A stretch of DNA of 64,000 nucleotides from Pachyseris speciosa (GCA_016490735.1 JAEMWC010000353.1:192501-256500); one strand, 5' to 3'. Counted from the stretch's first letter, positions 10,741 to 23,140 are shown. Numbers and translations are program-made. Notes: generated by a model from the letters alone, not told the origin.

Positions 10741-12338
10741 TAGTAAATAGCACCACAGGCAGAAAATGTACCTCTTAGTGGCTAATTACTTGTTATGACA
10801 GCATTTTGAGTCCATGGACTCAAAAGTGGGCTGGTGCACCGTAATACCAAGTTCACAAGCTTTCATGGGAGACATCACAAAGTACAGAACAATGGAGAAA
10901 CAATACAAAAGAACAATACAATAAACCAAATACAATGAAAGAAAACAATAGACTGACAATGGACTTGGTACATTGTGCACCAGCCCAAAAGTGTTAGAAC
11001 TCATCACAGAACTCAAACTGAAGTTTTGGAGCAAAGAGATTTTAGCTTTGTTAGCTGACAAGTTTATTCAGTGATGAATGAGCTACATGCGCTAATTACG
11101 TCAAGATATTCTTGTCTTCCTCACATACACACTTTAATAATATCTGTTTTCACTAACCAACTAGTGATGACAACCCAAGGTATCCACTGTTTACTTTAAC
11201 TTGATGCCCTCTCCTTTTTCAGCTCATGCATATGATTACAGACCTCACATCTTAAGTAAGAGTTTCCACTACCAGTTGCGACAAAGTGAAAAGCAAACTT
11301 TGGTTGGTAAGTAAAAAGTTGTTTCTTTCTGTTTTGGAATTCATTTAAACTTATTACTTTGGCCAAAGGCACAAAGTATTATCTTCAGTCACAAATTGCC
11401 GCTTGTGCTCTAAAGCACATGCGTTGAGTCCTCGCAACTACACAACTAACATTTAAACGTAATGTTGGGGAAACTTAAGGTTTCGTTGAGCCTCTTGTTT
11501 TTATGGGAATACAAAAGGAATGCAAAACTCACTTAATGCTTCTATAGTAATTGCCTTGTTAAAACACAGTCAGGTGTGGATAACACACATACCACTGGGG
11601 CCAGCAACAATGTTAAAGGGAGTTAGAAATGACTGATGTATGGCTGGTACGGGCCAACTTTAATTGTCCATGTTAGAGTGGTGTCAGCCTTAAAAAGGTC
11701 TCCTTAAGGAGAGGGTTGACTATATTTTTTTCTTTGATTTAAGGCAATTAAAATTGTCATTTTGGAATTTCAGGTCCTCCAGAGAGCATGCGTGAACACG
11801 TAGTGGCTGCATCCAAAGCCATGAAGAAAGGAGACTGGAAACGATGGAGGGATTATATTTTAGCTGTTAAGGTAAAACAAGAATGCAGAGTTGTTCTTGC
11901 CTAATTGTTTGCCTGCAGATTAGCTGTTTATTAATGCTCTGCATGTGGATAGCACCAGTTTACAAAACTTATCTGAGGCAAATTCCTTTGAGTCAAACTC
12001 CCAGGAGTTAGCAGCTGTGGTTGTGAAATGTTAGGTGCTTCAGCTGGAATGTTGACTACCAATTTGTTGTTTTATCTGGCAAAAGCTTCCAGGTTCTTGT
12101 AGCCTCTTGCAGCCACTCTTTATCCAGACTTCATTTGAGAAAACTAATCCACAATTTTAGTCCTGCAATTTATGTTTCTATTTATTTATTTATTTATTTT
12201 ATTAACTGTTTTCATGTCTTTCTTTCTCATAGGTGTGGAAACTGTTCCGCCAAACAGAACAAGTACAGGAAATGTTGACAAGGTAATTTTTTGTGGCTTA
12301 CTGCCTCCTTATGGAGGCGAAGCCACTTTGTAACCGCG

Positions 12339-12390
12339 TTGAGTGAATGAGTGAGTGAATGAGTGAGTGAGTGAGTGAGTGAGTGAGTGT
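12339..12390. repeat. (GAGT)n microsatellite
   Basis: This is a tetranucleotide run just after exon 12233-12282. Copy 2 has a shorter version near 53,030-53,062. Confidence 0.9.
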
Positions 12391-14072
12391 AACAATAGAA
12401 TACGAACACGTATGAACTCTGCCGATTTTGATCCAATACCAATAATCCCCGATCTTAGCTTTTGTTTGTTCCTTCCCTGCCTCCCCTAGAGAGGTTTTTT
12501 GTCTCCTTTTGTTCTAGTTGTCTTCAGGAATAATAAACCAATCATAATCTACTAACAGCGAGCCTCTTGGGGAGTGGTAGAGAGAAAGGTTTTAGTCACC
12601 CGTATGGAAGATCAAATTTCAAATAACAATGGCAGCCGCTTCTTACCCCGGGCAATTTTTGAGATCCATGTAGCAGTATCTTCAAGGAAGTTTGACTGAC
12701 ATAAAGTGATAATTGAACTTATGCCATTAAGTTGTCTGGTGATCCAACACCTTGAACATCACTTGTGATTGGATCTCTTGCTTGTCATCGGACAGGAGTC
12801 TTTAGTAGGCACCAATAAGGATGAAATGCAAGTAATTATCTGTTTCCCTCAAGGTGGATAAACTTCCTGTATAACATGCATTTTGAGTGGACGCAAACTA
12901 GACTGCTATGACACTTGGGGCTAAAACTGATGGGGAGGGCAGGGATGGGAAGCTGGGGGTGGGGGGCTAGTAATACATAAAATATGAGCGGGAGACCTTT
13001 ATGGGCATTTAAAGGGTGAGCCGCAGGCGAACTGTTTTAAAGCCCATAAAGGTCGGACACGAATATTTTATCTTTTGAAATGAAACAATAGATTGTGTTT
13101 GTCGTGTTTGTCATGTAAATCAATAGAGATCTGTATCAAAGTTAATGCATACTAATTAGCAGAGCAGGACTGTTTTATGAAAGTGTATGATTTGTATTGG
13201 GGTTTAGAGAGGTATACATGTGAGTCAAATACTACCCATAGATTGGTCGTAAGTCTTATGAATTATAAATGAAATTTACAAGAAAACTTAAAATGTTCTT
13301 AGTGGTCATAAGCTACTTAGAAGCAGAGGATGAACAACAACTGATTTAAGGCCCTTACAATGTGCTATGTACTGGCTCTTGGGTCTCACGCTCATAGTTT
13401 AAATGTTTTCTGTACACATGTCTATGTTAAAGGAAAATTCAAGAAGAAAGCCTGAGAACCTACCTGTTTACTTACAACAGTGTGTACGATTCATTAAGGT
13501 AATGTAACATCATCATAATGTAATAAGAATAATATTGAAGCATTTTTGGTTGGCAAGGATACCTCGTGTATTGCTGTAAAGACAGTCAGTGTTGCGCACT
13601 GGCAATAAAACCCTGATTCTGTTCTGGTCACAATGAAGACATGAAAGCGGATACAATTTGATGGCAGCTGTTGGTCCTTTTATGTTCACTTGATCTTTAG
13701 TTGTTAATTGTTTGAATTGTTTGTTTATTTTATTTATGTATGTATGTATTTATTTATTTAACTCAGTATTTTAACAGGAACATCCAATTTAGCCAGGGCT
13801 AGTTTAAGTGCAGTAATCACATACATTCATTTTATTCTGCCTAAACTGCTCATTTCCCTTTGTTTTTTGTTCTTTGGCCTCCAGAGATATAAGCGTAATA
13901 TTTGCTGTCTGTTTTTCGATGTAAAATATTATTCGTTCATTCGTTCACTAACTCACTCTCAGACTCTCTCTCCTTGTTGTTATTTTAAGTCGTTATAATT
14001 TAGACTCTTTGTTGTAAACAGACCAATACCTCCCTTGTGAGAGTACAGCACAACAAAGATATACCGTTACTT

Positions 14073-14265
14073 TTACTGACTGACCGACTGACTGGCTACT
14101 GGCTGGCTGACTGACTTACTGGCTGGCTTGCTGGCTCGCTGGCTCGCTGGCTCACTGTCTTGCTGGCTGGCTGACTGACTGACTGACTGACTGGCTGGCT
14201 GTCTAACTGGCTGCCTGAGTGACTGACTGACTCGCTGGCTGGCTGGCTGGCTGGCTGACTGACAT
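14073..14265. repeat. (TGGC/TGAC)n tetranucleotide array
   Basis: This is a degenerate array of CTGA/CTGG units. Its frames encode SQPASQ-type low-complexity peptides, which are artefacts. The copy-2 array (54757-54895) is shorter. Confidence 0.9.
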
Positions 14266-14896
14266 TCATCCCTCAGCTTCATGAAAATACTTTCCTTTAA
14301 CTAATGCTTATTGCACCACCATATGATTAAAAAAAGGAAGAGAAACAATACATCACACAACATACTTTATCGATTTCTGATTTGAGTGTGTAATTTAAAG
14401 TTGCCTCTTGCACAGATGTTGTTTATGCTCTTTATATTATTATACCATTAAAACAATTAAATAAACACTCTAATCCCCAGTTTGTTTTTATCTTTAGTCT
14501 TCACACATTGGCTGAGATGTTTGATTTACCTCCTGCTGTAGTACATAGCACCATCAGCAAAATGATCATCAACGAGGAATTACAGGTTTTTCCACAGTTA
14601 CTTTCTTTTTCTTTTGTGAATTACTTAAGCTATTCTTGAAGTTAAAGTGGTGTCCATTTTATTAAATCTTATAATGTTTCCACTCTTCTTAGTTCATTAA
14701 CTGTGGTACTTTATCGTGAAAGCTTTTGATATGAAGTTATAGGAACGATGATGACAAAGCATTGACAGCACAACAAAGGCATGAGTTTACTGAGTAAAAC
14801 TAGTTACACAGTTTGTTTCATTTCTTTGCCGCCCTCCTTGAGCTCTTCGAACAGCAACGTGAACCGATATAAGTGAATTTTCGACCTGCTCTAACC

Positions 14897-15312
14897 TTCA
14901 ACAGCATTTCAGTTCTTTGAGTAATCCTGTACCTCTTCCAGACCTGTATTTTCATTGGTCCCTGTGTCCTGTAGCTTCTTTTGTTATCCGGGGTATTGTT
15001 TGTGTTCTATCATCTATTCTTTCATTGTCCAATCCTAGACCGCATCTGGAAAGCTCCAGGCTCTCTCAGGTCTTTGATACTTCGCCAACAGTGTACTGGT
15101 TGACTTCAACAGCATTTCAGTTCTTTGAGTAATCCTGTACCTCTTCCAGACCTGTATTTTCATTGGTCCCTGTGTCCTGTAGCTTCTTTTGTTATCCGGG
15201 GTATTGTTTGTGTTCTATCATCTATTCTTTCATTGTCCAATCCTAGACCGCATCTGGAAAGCTCCAGGCTGTCTCAGGTCTTTGATACTTCGCCAACAGT
15301 GTACTGGTTGTT
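14897..15312. repeat. 208-bp tandem duplication in intron, copy 1 only
   Basis: Two consecutive units each begin CTTCAACAGCATTTCAGTTC, about 208 bp apart. Copy 2 carries a single unit beginning near 55,526. The two units are nearly identical, so the event looks recent. Confidence 0.9.
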
Positions 15313-17421
15313 TTGGCATCTTTACATTGGCATCGTCACTGCTTTAACTTCCTAAAAGAAAGATTAAAAAAAGTCCCGAGTAAAAGTTAAGGTGGGGTGT
15401 GGATTAAAACATTCTCAGAATTCATACAAGTTCTGTTCTACTGGGCCAGGTTGTCCGAAAGTGCTACTCCAGGATCTAAATGTAAATGAGCTTTTCATTA
15501 TGCTTGTTGAAAGTTCTTCTAAAAATTAATTTATAGCTCAAAGGAAAGAGGCGTCAAAGGCAAAGACAGTTCTTAAGATTTTTGATTGATTATTGGCTCA
15601 GCTGAGTCAAAGTCCCGAGTCTTCTTAGCTTAGTGTAATTGCTTTTGAATAGCTAAGCCTTTGCCTTATTTTCATTGGCACATGATGGGGCCTGAATATC
15701 AAGCCCTCTGCTCTGATCTACCATGATCTGTAGGGTTAGGGTTCAGTGGAATTCACTTAGTGAGATTATGTTTTGGTCACGTGTCAGGCTTCCTGGGATG
15801 AACCAACTCAGACAGTGGTGATGCACCGTGGAGCCGAGCCTTCACTCCTGCAGAGCCTGGCACTACAGTTGGCTGATAAGGTAAGAAACAACGAGAACCG
15901 ACCGCACAAAACACAACCCTTGACTTATTTAGAAAAGTATTCCTGCCAATTCTCACGCATTATGCGTGAGTCTTACGCTTGTTAACCTCGCGTATCGGGG
16001 ACATTTTTTCACGCCTTACTCAAAACTCCAGATGACTTGTTCTTTAACTCATTAAAAATTTCAATTCAGTTAGACGAAAAATGTTCCAATAAACGGCGCT
16101 TAATATCGAGTTCTAACTGTATCAAAACGTGCTTAAATGTCGCGTTCCTATTGGCATTTGAGGGACTGGACACAAACTCGAGCTAGCTTCGGAGGTGTTC
16201 AGAAGTCGTCGGAATGTCTTCGGACATTTTCTATAACGTTCTGCAGTCCTCGGGAAATTGTCGGAAATCCCGGTTACGAGGAGACGAAAATCTTACTCAT
16301 TTGACTTAGAAAAAAGTTGATAGGTATGGGAAAAGTAACCTGGCCTCTGAATGTTACCATACAAGAGTTATTTGGGGTTCAGGAGTTACGTAAACTTGAA
16401 TTGATTTTGTTTTGCATGTAATAAAATGGTGTTCTTTTTTTTCTAGGTTAGCACTCTGGTCGAAAACAATGAACGTATTTATGACACAAGGCACGGAGGA
16501 TTTGTTCAGTTCAAGGACAGGCAAGGTATGCCCCTCACCGGTGGAAAACGTCATCATCATCATCATCATCATCGTTTTATTTCAATAATTTCGTATTTTA
16601 TATCTAGAGAAATACACAACCCGCATGTAGCAAAGCAGTATTTTTTGTGTTGTCCTGTCATACAGAAGCGTCGTCTTGAAAGGAAAGAGTCAGTAAGAGT
16701 ATACACGCTTTCGGCACCTCGCGCGGTTTGAGCGATTTAAGAGAAAAAAATGACTAATTCTAGTACGGTATGTGAAGTGGCGGCGGCGGCGGCGACAACA
16801 ACGACAACGAGGAAGGAGAAATTACTGACGAATGTTGATGTTACACGGGTCAACATTTCCTGAAATGTTGGGACTGCTATTGAACAAACGTTGATACGTG
16901 CATCATTCCGCGCTGAACGCTGAAATAGACCACTGCTCGTGTTGAACGACGAAAGAAAACGTCAAGCATTTTATCATGGCGCCAACAACTCTAAATACCG
17001 TTCGACCTTTGTTGGTCAACAGATGTTGAATGATGTTATCTCGAGTATCTTCAGGTGAAAATACATGGAGATGTACTCTGAAATGAGCATTTCCCTCTTT
17101 CATCCCTTATAACATCCTTTCTTAAAATAGATAACAGATTTGCCTGTGGGGTCGTAGTTTCCTTGCGTGACGACACAAAGTACGGCTGCGTAGGAGACTA
17201 GTGGGGTCGTGTATTTAGCTAAGAATTAAAAACATGCCTGAAAATTTATAATAATTTTATACGTACATAACCTTTCACATTAATAAAGCTTTAACTCCGT
17301 GAAGTTCTTTCTTTACGTTTGAATCGAGGTTGTTTTAAATTCGAAATTAATTTTAACAAGATCGTGCTTTCTAGCTTTGGCATAAACTAGCTTTTAATTG
17401 CCAGTAGAGTAACTGGATGGA

Positions 17422-17750
17422 TAGCCTGCGAGTAAGCTCTCCCGTGGGGTACGGGGTGGGGGAGGAAAGGAGTTTCTTTTCTTTTCTTTTTTCTTTTTTT
17501 TCGTTTTTTCAGCGACGATTCCCGTCTTTTGCTTTGCGTGTGCCAAAGTTGTTCCTTCGTGTCCTTTGCTGTTCGACGGAAGAAACAAATTTCTGGTTTG
17601 TGCAGATTGGCCAAATTTTGACAGCCGGAAGCCACAGGGAGCATTAGGGGCGGATATTCAAATCGCAGAGAGATCGTTGCAAGCTCTCTCTCCATTTTCC
17701 CCTCCTTCCACCCCCTCCCCCACCCCCCGAGAGAGCTTGCTCGCAGGCTA
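17422..17750. mobile_element. TAGCCTGCGAG-family foldback element with a 9-bp target duplication
   Basis: The left end is TAGCCTGCGAGTAAGCTCTC and the right end GAGAGCTTGCTCGCAGGCTA. It is flanked by CTGGATGGA (left) and CAGGATGGA (right), a 9-bp duplication with one mismatch. The homologous site in copy 2 reads CTGGATGGA and retains only the last bases of the element, because a deletion there has removed most of it. It shares interior sequence, in inverted orientation, with the longer element at 49352-50288. Long TIRs and 9-bp duplications suggest a Mutator-like origin. Confidence 0.75.
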
Positions 17751-18045
17751 CAGGATGGAATATTCCAAAGTACAGTACCCCGATTGCTGATCGAGGTTTT
17801 CACATATAATACGATCAAAACTGATGGAAGCCTTGTTTTCTCTAGCCAGCTTTTAGTTTGTGTATCATTAATCCACATTGTTATCTTCCTTTTCAGGCCA
17901 AGGCCGCTACCGTCGACAAAACCAACAGCATTTTGATCGACAACACAGACCTGAAAAACAGGACAGACAGGAGCGGTACAACTGGCAAGACAGATACGGA
18001 CGCCAACATGATAGGTCTTACCAGCAACAGCAGGCGTCCTACTGA

Positions 18046-19248
18046 AACAGGTTTAACCTGTTGTCATTATAGAGCGTGCCACACGGAATGCTGTCCTCGC
18101 AGCTTTTGGCTATGTAATGCGCGAGAGTTGTGAACTATTCCATGCGAACTGAAGTGCTTTCTCGATAGCTTAGATTCAAGATTAGACTACTGACTCGTGT
18201 AATTATCGGACTGTTTTCTGTTGCTGTTCAGTCTGAGAGGGTCAGTGTTTCGAGGGGAGCGATGTCTCTTATTCTCCTCTTACTTCAAATAGCCAAAATA
18301 TGTGTATTTCTATCAACGAAACGAAGCTCAAAAATGATCTTCAATCCTGGACAAAAGTTGTTGGGACACCTCCCCTTTTTCGCTCCAAAACCACGATTTA
18401 AAGTATCTCCTTTACGTTTTGGAAAAAAGACCAATGGAAGCCAGTGTAATTGAACCCCCTCCCCCTAGCAATGTTAAAATGTAACTGACCCACCTCACCC
18501 CAGCAATGTTGAATCTTACTCGCGTGTGTTTTTGATTATGAATGTCGCGAAGCAGCGTTCCTTTCTTGTGGGATTCCAAAAGCGGAAAAATTGCCAACGT
18601 ATGTTCATCATGTCAGTGTTTGTCGAGTCAACTGAACCAAAGAAAATGAAGCTATTCTGATCTCAATGGATTTTTTCCCAGATTTTTGTCAACATTGACA
18701 GGGGGAGTGGGGTGGCGGGGGTGTGGGGTTGGGCCGTCTTGGGACGTGTTAGTCTTAAAAGAGTTTATTTGAAGTCATCTGCCATGAACTGTTCCAACAC
18801 GTTTGGCCAGGATTGTAGTTAAATCAGAAAATGGGGTTAAATTTTTGCTGCTGTGGATTTGCAGGCTGAAAATGTATGGTAATTGTAATTTAAATTTTGG
18901 TCTTTTCTCGAAGTTTTTCCCATATTGTGTTAAAAACCAAAATCATTTCAAACCTTTTTTGTCTTTCTTAATCTGAGAGCAACTTCATGTTAATTGAAGC
19001 AATGGGAAATTCCGCTGGGATTGCTTTCCCTTGCCTCATTCCCGTCAAAGCCCACTGTGATCGGAATCGGATTTCTCCCAGTAGTTTGTAATACTACTTA
19101 ATGAAAAACGGAGGTTATGAGAATAAACTAAATGATCATCATCCATTATTGTCTTCAGGTTTAACTTGAAAGAAAATCCCCAACGTAAACAACATCGTCA
19201 AAACTAAAATAACCAAGATATTGCATCAAAATTGGCCTTTCTATCGGT
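18046..19248. other. eIF3c 3' flank, no gene seen
   Basis: This is the probable 3' UTR and downstream flank. The first about 300 bp is well conserved with copy 2 (57,868-58,160). Copy 2 then lacks about 480 bp that are present here (about 18,330-18,820). No clear polyadenylation signal can be assigned with confidence. Confidence 0.45.
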
Positions 19249-19333
19249 CAACCTCGTTCCCAGGGCCTCTCCTCTTCCTGCCCCTCTCTCACTCCATGGG
19301 GTGGCAAGAGGACAGACCCTGGGGACGAGGTTG
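19249..19333. repeat. Short foldback (CAACCTCGTTCCCAGGG family)
   Basis: CAACCTCGTTCCCAGGGCCT is mirrored by GACCCTGGGGACGAGGTTG. A related copy is at the matching place in copy 2 (about 58,545-58,627), so this one predates the duplication, unlike the relative at 20924-21178. Confidence 0.75.
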
Positions 19334-20137
19334 CATTTAGGTAAGGATTCAACTAGCGAATAATCTTTGTCTTTTACCAGTTTTACTAGCTGGGTTAAGT
19401 TGTTTCACTTTTTGCGCAAATGAGGAAGGGGCAGCACGAAATGTCAGGCATGCAGGTATGTGCTAACCATTTGCGGGATATCTCGAGATGGGCACGGGAC
19501 GCGTCTCTCTCACGAAAGACAATTTCCACGCGAGCGCCTGCGTGTTCTCTTCCTTTACTATCCCTTCTCGGACTCTAAGAACAGGAGTGTTTGTAGTTTG
19601 ACTTCATCTGTTCGATTCTCTTTTGATCTCATTTTGTTGCTTGGCACACTAGTTTGCTTGACAAATGCTTAGTAGATACCAACATGGGTGATCTAGAAGT
19701 TACTAAACCAGTATAAACACACAAGACTTCGTCTTACAAATTTATTCAAATCTAACAACCTGGAGCACTGTAGCGCCTCTTACATAAGTTTTTGTCACAT
19801 GTTACTAAGTAAACAGCTCATTGATTTTACAGTTTTAACTTTAAAAAAAAACTTGTAATATCTTGTTCTAACTAATCCTTAATGTCGCTAAAAGTAACAT
19901 TGGTCAAACCACTCAGCTCATTTACTGTTGTGCAACATAGCGATTTTTCTGAATCCTAACAGATAATCTTCACAGTACAATTAGTTTACTTTCCATAACG
20001 CAAAATATTTACAATTTACCACTATTACAAACTAATTCATTTTTTTCTCTTGTTTGTTGTTTACTATTGAAAATATGTTGCACGTTTCCTCCAAACTGGA
20101 CAGTAGAATATCTGTAACTTGTAACCACACTAACAGT

Positions 20138-20308
20138 AGGCTAATTTAGCAACAGAACGGGAACGTCATTTGAGTACGCGAGAGCGCGCAGAAAGGACTG
20201 AACACGACTTCCGGTGCTCAATTTGCTGCTCTGCCATTGGTTAAGTCAGTTTTTAGATCTGCACGCGCCGTTGTCAAGAAGTCCCCGTTGTCTTTGCTAA
20301 ATCAGCCT
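20138..20308. mobile_element. 171-bp MITE, copy-1-specific
   Basis: The ends AGGCTAATTTAGCAA and TTGCTAAATCAGCCT form terminal inverted repeats of about 30 bp. It is flanked by AGT on both sides. The copy-2 locus (about 59,441-59,455) is the empty site ACAGTAACTGG. A 3-bp duplication fits, but does not prove, a PIF/Harbinger-type origin. Confidence 0.8.
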
Positions 20309-20923
20309 AGTAACTGGTACAAAAACCGATTTTTCGGTTTTGGCTCCAGCATTTGGCCTTTGACAACTTCAAAATTTTGTTGCCTCGGTTGAACAGGAAA
20401 GCCTCAGTTTTCTGTTTCACCTGATGTGTCAAATTATCTAGATTCTACTGTCTGTTTACACATATAACTACAACGGATTTGGTATTCCTGTAAACGTTCA
20501 GCCGTAAATAAGTAAAACTGTCTGCGTACACATTGATTGAAGCAGCGAGGTCACCATAAATGTTATTAGTACAAAACAAATTCAGCTTTTAAGCTAACTT
20601 TACTACTGCTCTTTATGATGACACCTGCATTGGAAATTCTCTTTTGATTAATAAGCTTATGTGTTTTGTCTCCCAAAAATTCTAATGTTAAGCGTACAGT
20701 ATGTTTACCACTATATGAAATCATCAAGTCAAACACACCAATTTCAACTGATAACAAACTTCTAACCAGGCTAAAACAACACATACAAAAAACCTCAAAC
20801 CTTTGAACGTTAATAAATCTGGATGCCTACCATTTAATCGGAAAAACTGGTTGGTCCGGCGAGGGCTGCAGTAATTGGACGCATCAAAAACCCAAATGCG
20901 TGCGTGTTCCATTCAAACGAACA

Positions 20924-21178
20924 CAACCTCGTTCCCAGGGTCCTCTCTCTTCCTCCCTCGAGAAAGTACCCTGGTTGCGGCTGGTCACGTGTCTGCTAGA
21001 TTTTTGCAGATTCCAGAAAAATGATTGAAGGGAGGGTCAGGAAGGTTGAACTTTGTCTCTACAAAGTAGAGGACCCACCCTCTGTGCGAATTTGATTTGT
21101 ACGCCTGGACACGTGACAAGCCGCAACCAGGGTACTTTCTCGAGGGAGGAAGAGGGAGGACCCTGGGAACGAGGTTGG
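20924..21178. mobile_element. 255-bp hAT-like foldback MITE, copy-1-specific
   Basis: CAACCTCGTTCCCAGGGTCC at the left and its near-complement at the right form arms of about 65 bp. The 8-bp direct repeat AACGAACA lies at 20916-20923 and 21179-21186. Copy 2 (about 60,036-60,055) has the uninterrupted site. An 8-bp duplication is the hAT superfamily signature. Confidence 0.85.
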
Positions 21179-21179
21179 A

Positions 21180-21370
21180 ACGAACATTCCCAACTGTTGG
21201 GTTTACAGAGCGATCCAAGCCGAAAGGCCTGGAACTGGTAGAAATGAGAAAATGGAACGCACATTTCCCTTTGGAATTTCCCTTTCAAGAAATCCGTTTG
21301 GGAAGACCAAAATAGGCTTGCCATTTACATTCCAACCGAAATTTCTGGATATTTTAGTAAATGGTAAACA
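21180..21370. repeat. Dispersed repeat (GGCCTGGAACTGGT family)
   Basis: A block with AGGCCTGGAACTGGTAGAAA, GGAACGCACATTTCC and CATTCCAACCGAAATTTC recurs at 60,060-60,240, in diverged form at 32,540-32,740 (plus strand) and 49,105-49,190, and inverted near 31,860-31,990. The origin is not clear, but a mobile origin is likely. Confidence 0.6.
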
Positions 21371-21493
21371 ACCCCTACTGCACGTAAAATAGAACAGCAC
21401 GTGATCAGTGCATGACTAAAAAATGGCATGATCCTCAGCACCTGCTCACGTCAGCTTGATTGACGAGGGCCGCCAGTTTTCAGTACAAAGGTT

Positions 21494-21616
21494 ATGGAAC
21501 CTGACGCTAAAACGAAACGTTTTTCTCAAGTATCAGCCGAAGAAATTCACCATCTAATGGGAGGTAAAGTTTCAGGAAATACAAGAAAACTGAGCATATT
21601 CTACTTTTTCAGGTAC
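21494..21616 (+). pseudogene. First exon of a Crypton/DUF3504-like gene, copy 1
   Basis: It begins at an ATG and reads MEPDAKTKRFSQVSAEEI, then HHLMGGKVSGNTRKLS, ending at a possible donor (CAG followed by GTACTT). The pattern KRF-x-x-VS-x-EEI-x-x-L-x(4)-S-x-NTRK resembles the N-terminus of KIAA1958/QRICH1-type proteins derived from Crypton tyrosine recombinases, which are common in cnidarian genomes. No downstream exons are recognised in 21.6-22.0 kb, so it is probably an orphan fragment. It is repeated at 60369-60491. The family call comes from remembered motif similarity. Confidence 0.45.
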
Positions 21617-22024
21617 TTTTCAACATTTGTAAGTTATTCATTCCGCAGGCTTGTAAATAAAGAAGTGTTCTTGTAGTGCCATCTTTGTTTGTTTGTTTTT
21701 TTCGTTTTGCAGTGATTGTTGAACGGAAAGACTCGGTATATAACAAAGCACTTAATGTATAATCCCTCGGGAAACTAGTTAGTTTTTTGTTTCCCAAGAG
21801 TCAGGCAAGTGTTTTGCATTTCATCCATTATGTCATTAAAAAAGAAATTTAAGCTGTTCAGTTTGAAGATAACTTTAAGCTTTATACTGTGCTTGAGTGC
21901 TTCAGCCAAATAAGTCTTAATTCTTGCCTTTATGGGCTATTTTCTTGTAAGAGAGGTTTTTAAAAGATGTTTAGTTCACAATAACTGGTTACTTTCCCTC
22001 AGATATCGTTTTACTGGATGTTTC

Positions 22025-22393
22025 TCAGATTAGCAGTCTGCAATAACTGTGCTTGAGTGCATCTCTCAAGTGCTCCTCACATTCACCGGTTATGTTGTTA
22101 GCTGTGAGGTTTAAGCTGTTTAATTTACAATTGCTATCATTGAGTGCGTCAGCAAAGTGTTTCGCTCCTTTATTGGTTATGTTGTTATATGAGAGGTTTA
22201 AGCTGTTTAATTTACAGTTGCTGTCCTTGAGTGCGTCAGCGAGGAGTTTCGCTCCTTCATGGGTTATGTTGTTACTCCAGAGGTTTAAGCTGTTTAATCT
22301 ACAATTGCTGTCCTTGAGTGCGTCAGCGAGGAGTTTCGCTCCTTCATTGGTTATGTTGTTACCTGAGAGTTCTAAGCTGTTTAATTTACAATT
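22025..22393 (-). pseudogene. NLR 3'-end remnant: four leucine-rich repeats, copy 1
   Basis: The minus strand reads 28-residue RNase-inhibitor-type LRRs (LNSLNLWSNNITHEGAKLLA, then DALKDSNC) and ends in a stop at 22025-22027. It matches the C-terminus of the NLR at 60900-64000. The frame is intact across about four repeats, but the gene is cut at 22,393 by a foldback element, so no NACHT part is present. It marks the right end of the duplicated block. Confidence 0.9.
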
Positions 22394-22578
22394 GAAGGGT
22401 TTAGGTGTTTTTTTTTGCATACGTTATTTCTCAAAAACGAAAAAGAAATCGGTGAAAAAAATACGGGACAATGTTTTTGAATCAAAATGCAGTTCACATG
22501 CAAAAATTTGGACAAATCCAAGCGAACTAAAAAAACGGCCGAAAATTACACATAGGCAGTTTATGCTCTCAGCCCTTC
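22394..22578. mobile_element. Foldback MITE G1 (left arm partly deleted)
   Basis: It starts GAAGGG directly against LRR sequence, loses most of its left inverted repeat, and ends CTCAGCCCTTC. The interior (TTTAGGTGTTTT, CATACGTTATTTCTC, ACGGGACAATG) is nearly identical to 25016-25230. The flank after it (to about 22,638) is the reverse complement of the flank before the second copy (about 24,968-25,015), so the full element probably has inverted arms of 80 bp or more. Confidence 0.8.
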
Positions 22579-22639
22579 ATATGTCTGCCTTATTAACATG
22601 CATGAAGCAATGCCCAAGGGTATTCTTTATTTCTTTATT

Positions 22640-23140
22640 TGAAAACTTAGCGCCAAATGCTCGTAACTGAAGGGTAAAACTGAAACTTGACATGAAATGA
22701 CTGACAGGTAGAAAGGATTGTTCCATAGTGTGACGTAGACTAAACGTTTTGGCGGTTAAAAGATTGGTACTTACGCAACGTGTCTGCCGAAGCTCCCGAC
22801 TCGATCCGCGCTAGCTTGTTTGGTTTAATCGAATTATGTCAATTTGCCTGTTCGCTCGGTGATCGAAGGACATCATGAAGTCTTTAGATCCACAAGTCTA
22901 ACACGGCTGAAAGAAGCCAGTCGTGTTTTCTCTGCTTGCCAAACCATGAAGAGAGAGAAGAATTTGACTCTCCGGTTTGGGAGTAGAGAATAAGAGCCGG
23001 GCAGAAAAAAAACTCTGAAAACATCTCTCGTCTCAAAAGCGGCTCGGTTTTGCTAGTCTTGGTCCATTTGTGAAAGGTTACCGTGCTAGAATTTGCGAAA
23101 AGGAGAGGTGTTTTTGGAGTTTAGGGCAAAAAAAGTGGCT
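22640..23140. other. No gene recognised
   Basis: This is unique sequence between the foldback element and the next candidate exon. No motif or repeat stands out. Confidence 0.4.

Larger units (their letters stand above)
52..18045 (+). pseudogene. EIF3C: eIF3c (translation initiation factor 3 subunit C), C-terminal part, copy 1, with two lesions
   Basis: eIF3c is a core PCI-domain scaffold of the eIF3 complex that binds the 40S ribosome in the cytoplasm. Thirteen exons with GT/AG borders and consistent phase are read: 52-91, 5204-5464, 7147-7272, 8166-8231, 10132-10219, 11223-11306, 11774-11871, 12233-12282, 13433-13498, 14498-14585, 15788-15880, 16447-16525 and 17897-18045. Diagnostic peptides are [49 protein letters not shown] and PTQTVVMHR, followed by an R/Q/Y-rich tail ending in QQQASY. 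The N-terminal half lies left of the window. Exon 5204-5464 carries a frame slip at a run of seven A (5256-5262; six would keep frame) and a TGA (5339-5341) where the family has Arg in DRIRT. Every exon after that is clean. It is either a recent pseudogene or a real gene with sequencing or assembly errors in one exon. Confidence 0.9.
6036..22393. repeat. Segmental duplication, copy 1 (about 16.4 kb)
   Basis: From AGTAAAGAAACATACAGCTC (6036) onward the sequence matches 44121 onward at high identity through introns, exons and 3' flank, ending in LRR sequence at 22,393 next to a foldback element. Copy-specific insertions are 7.4-8.1 kb, 8427-9503, one extra 208-bp unit at 15 kb, 20138-20308 and 20924-21178. 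The duplication starts inside an intron, so it did not arise by retrotransposition. Confidence 0.9.

Noticed and set aside
14073..14282. SQPASQ-rich frame
   Set aside because: It is a translation of a tetranucleotide array, and the counterpart in copy 2 differs in length and frame.
16528..16731. Poly-His peptide
   Set aside because: It is a (CAT)n microsatellite just after an eIF3c exon, not a gene.
17387..17878. 163-codon minus-strand frame
   Set aside because: It runs across a foldback element and the last eIF3c exon on the wrong strand, with no domain signal.
22053..22670. 205-codon plus-strand frame
   Set aside because: It is the antisense shadow of the LRR repeats, extended into a foldback element.
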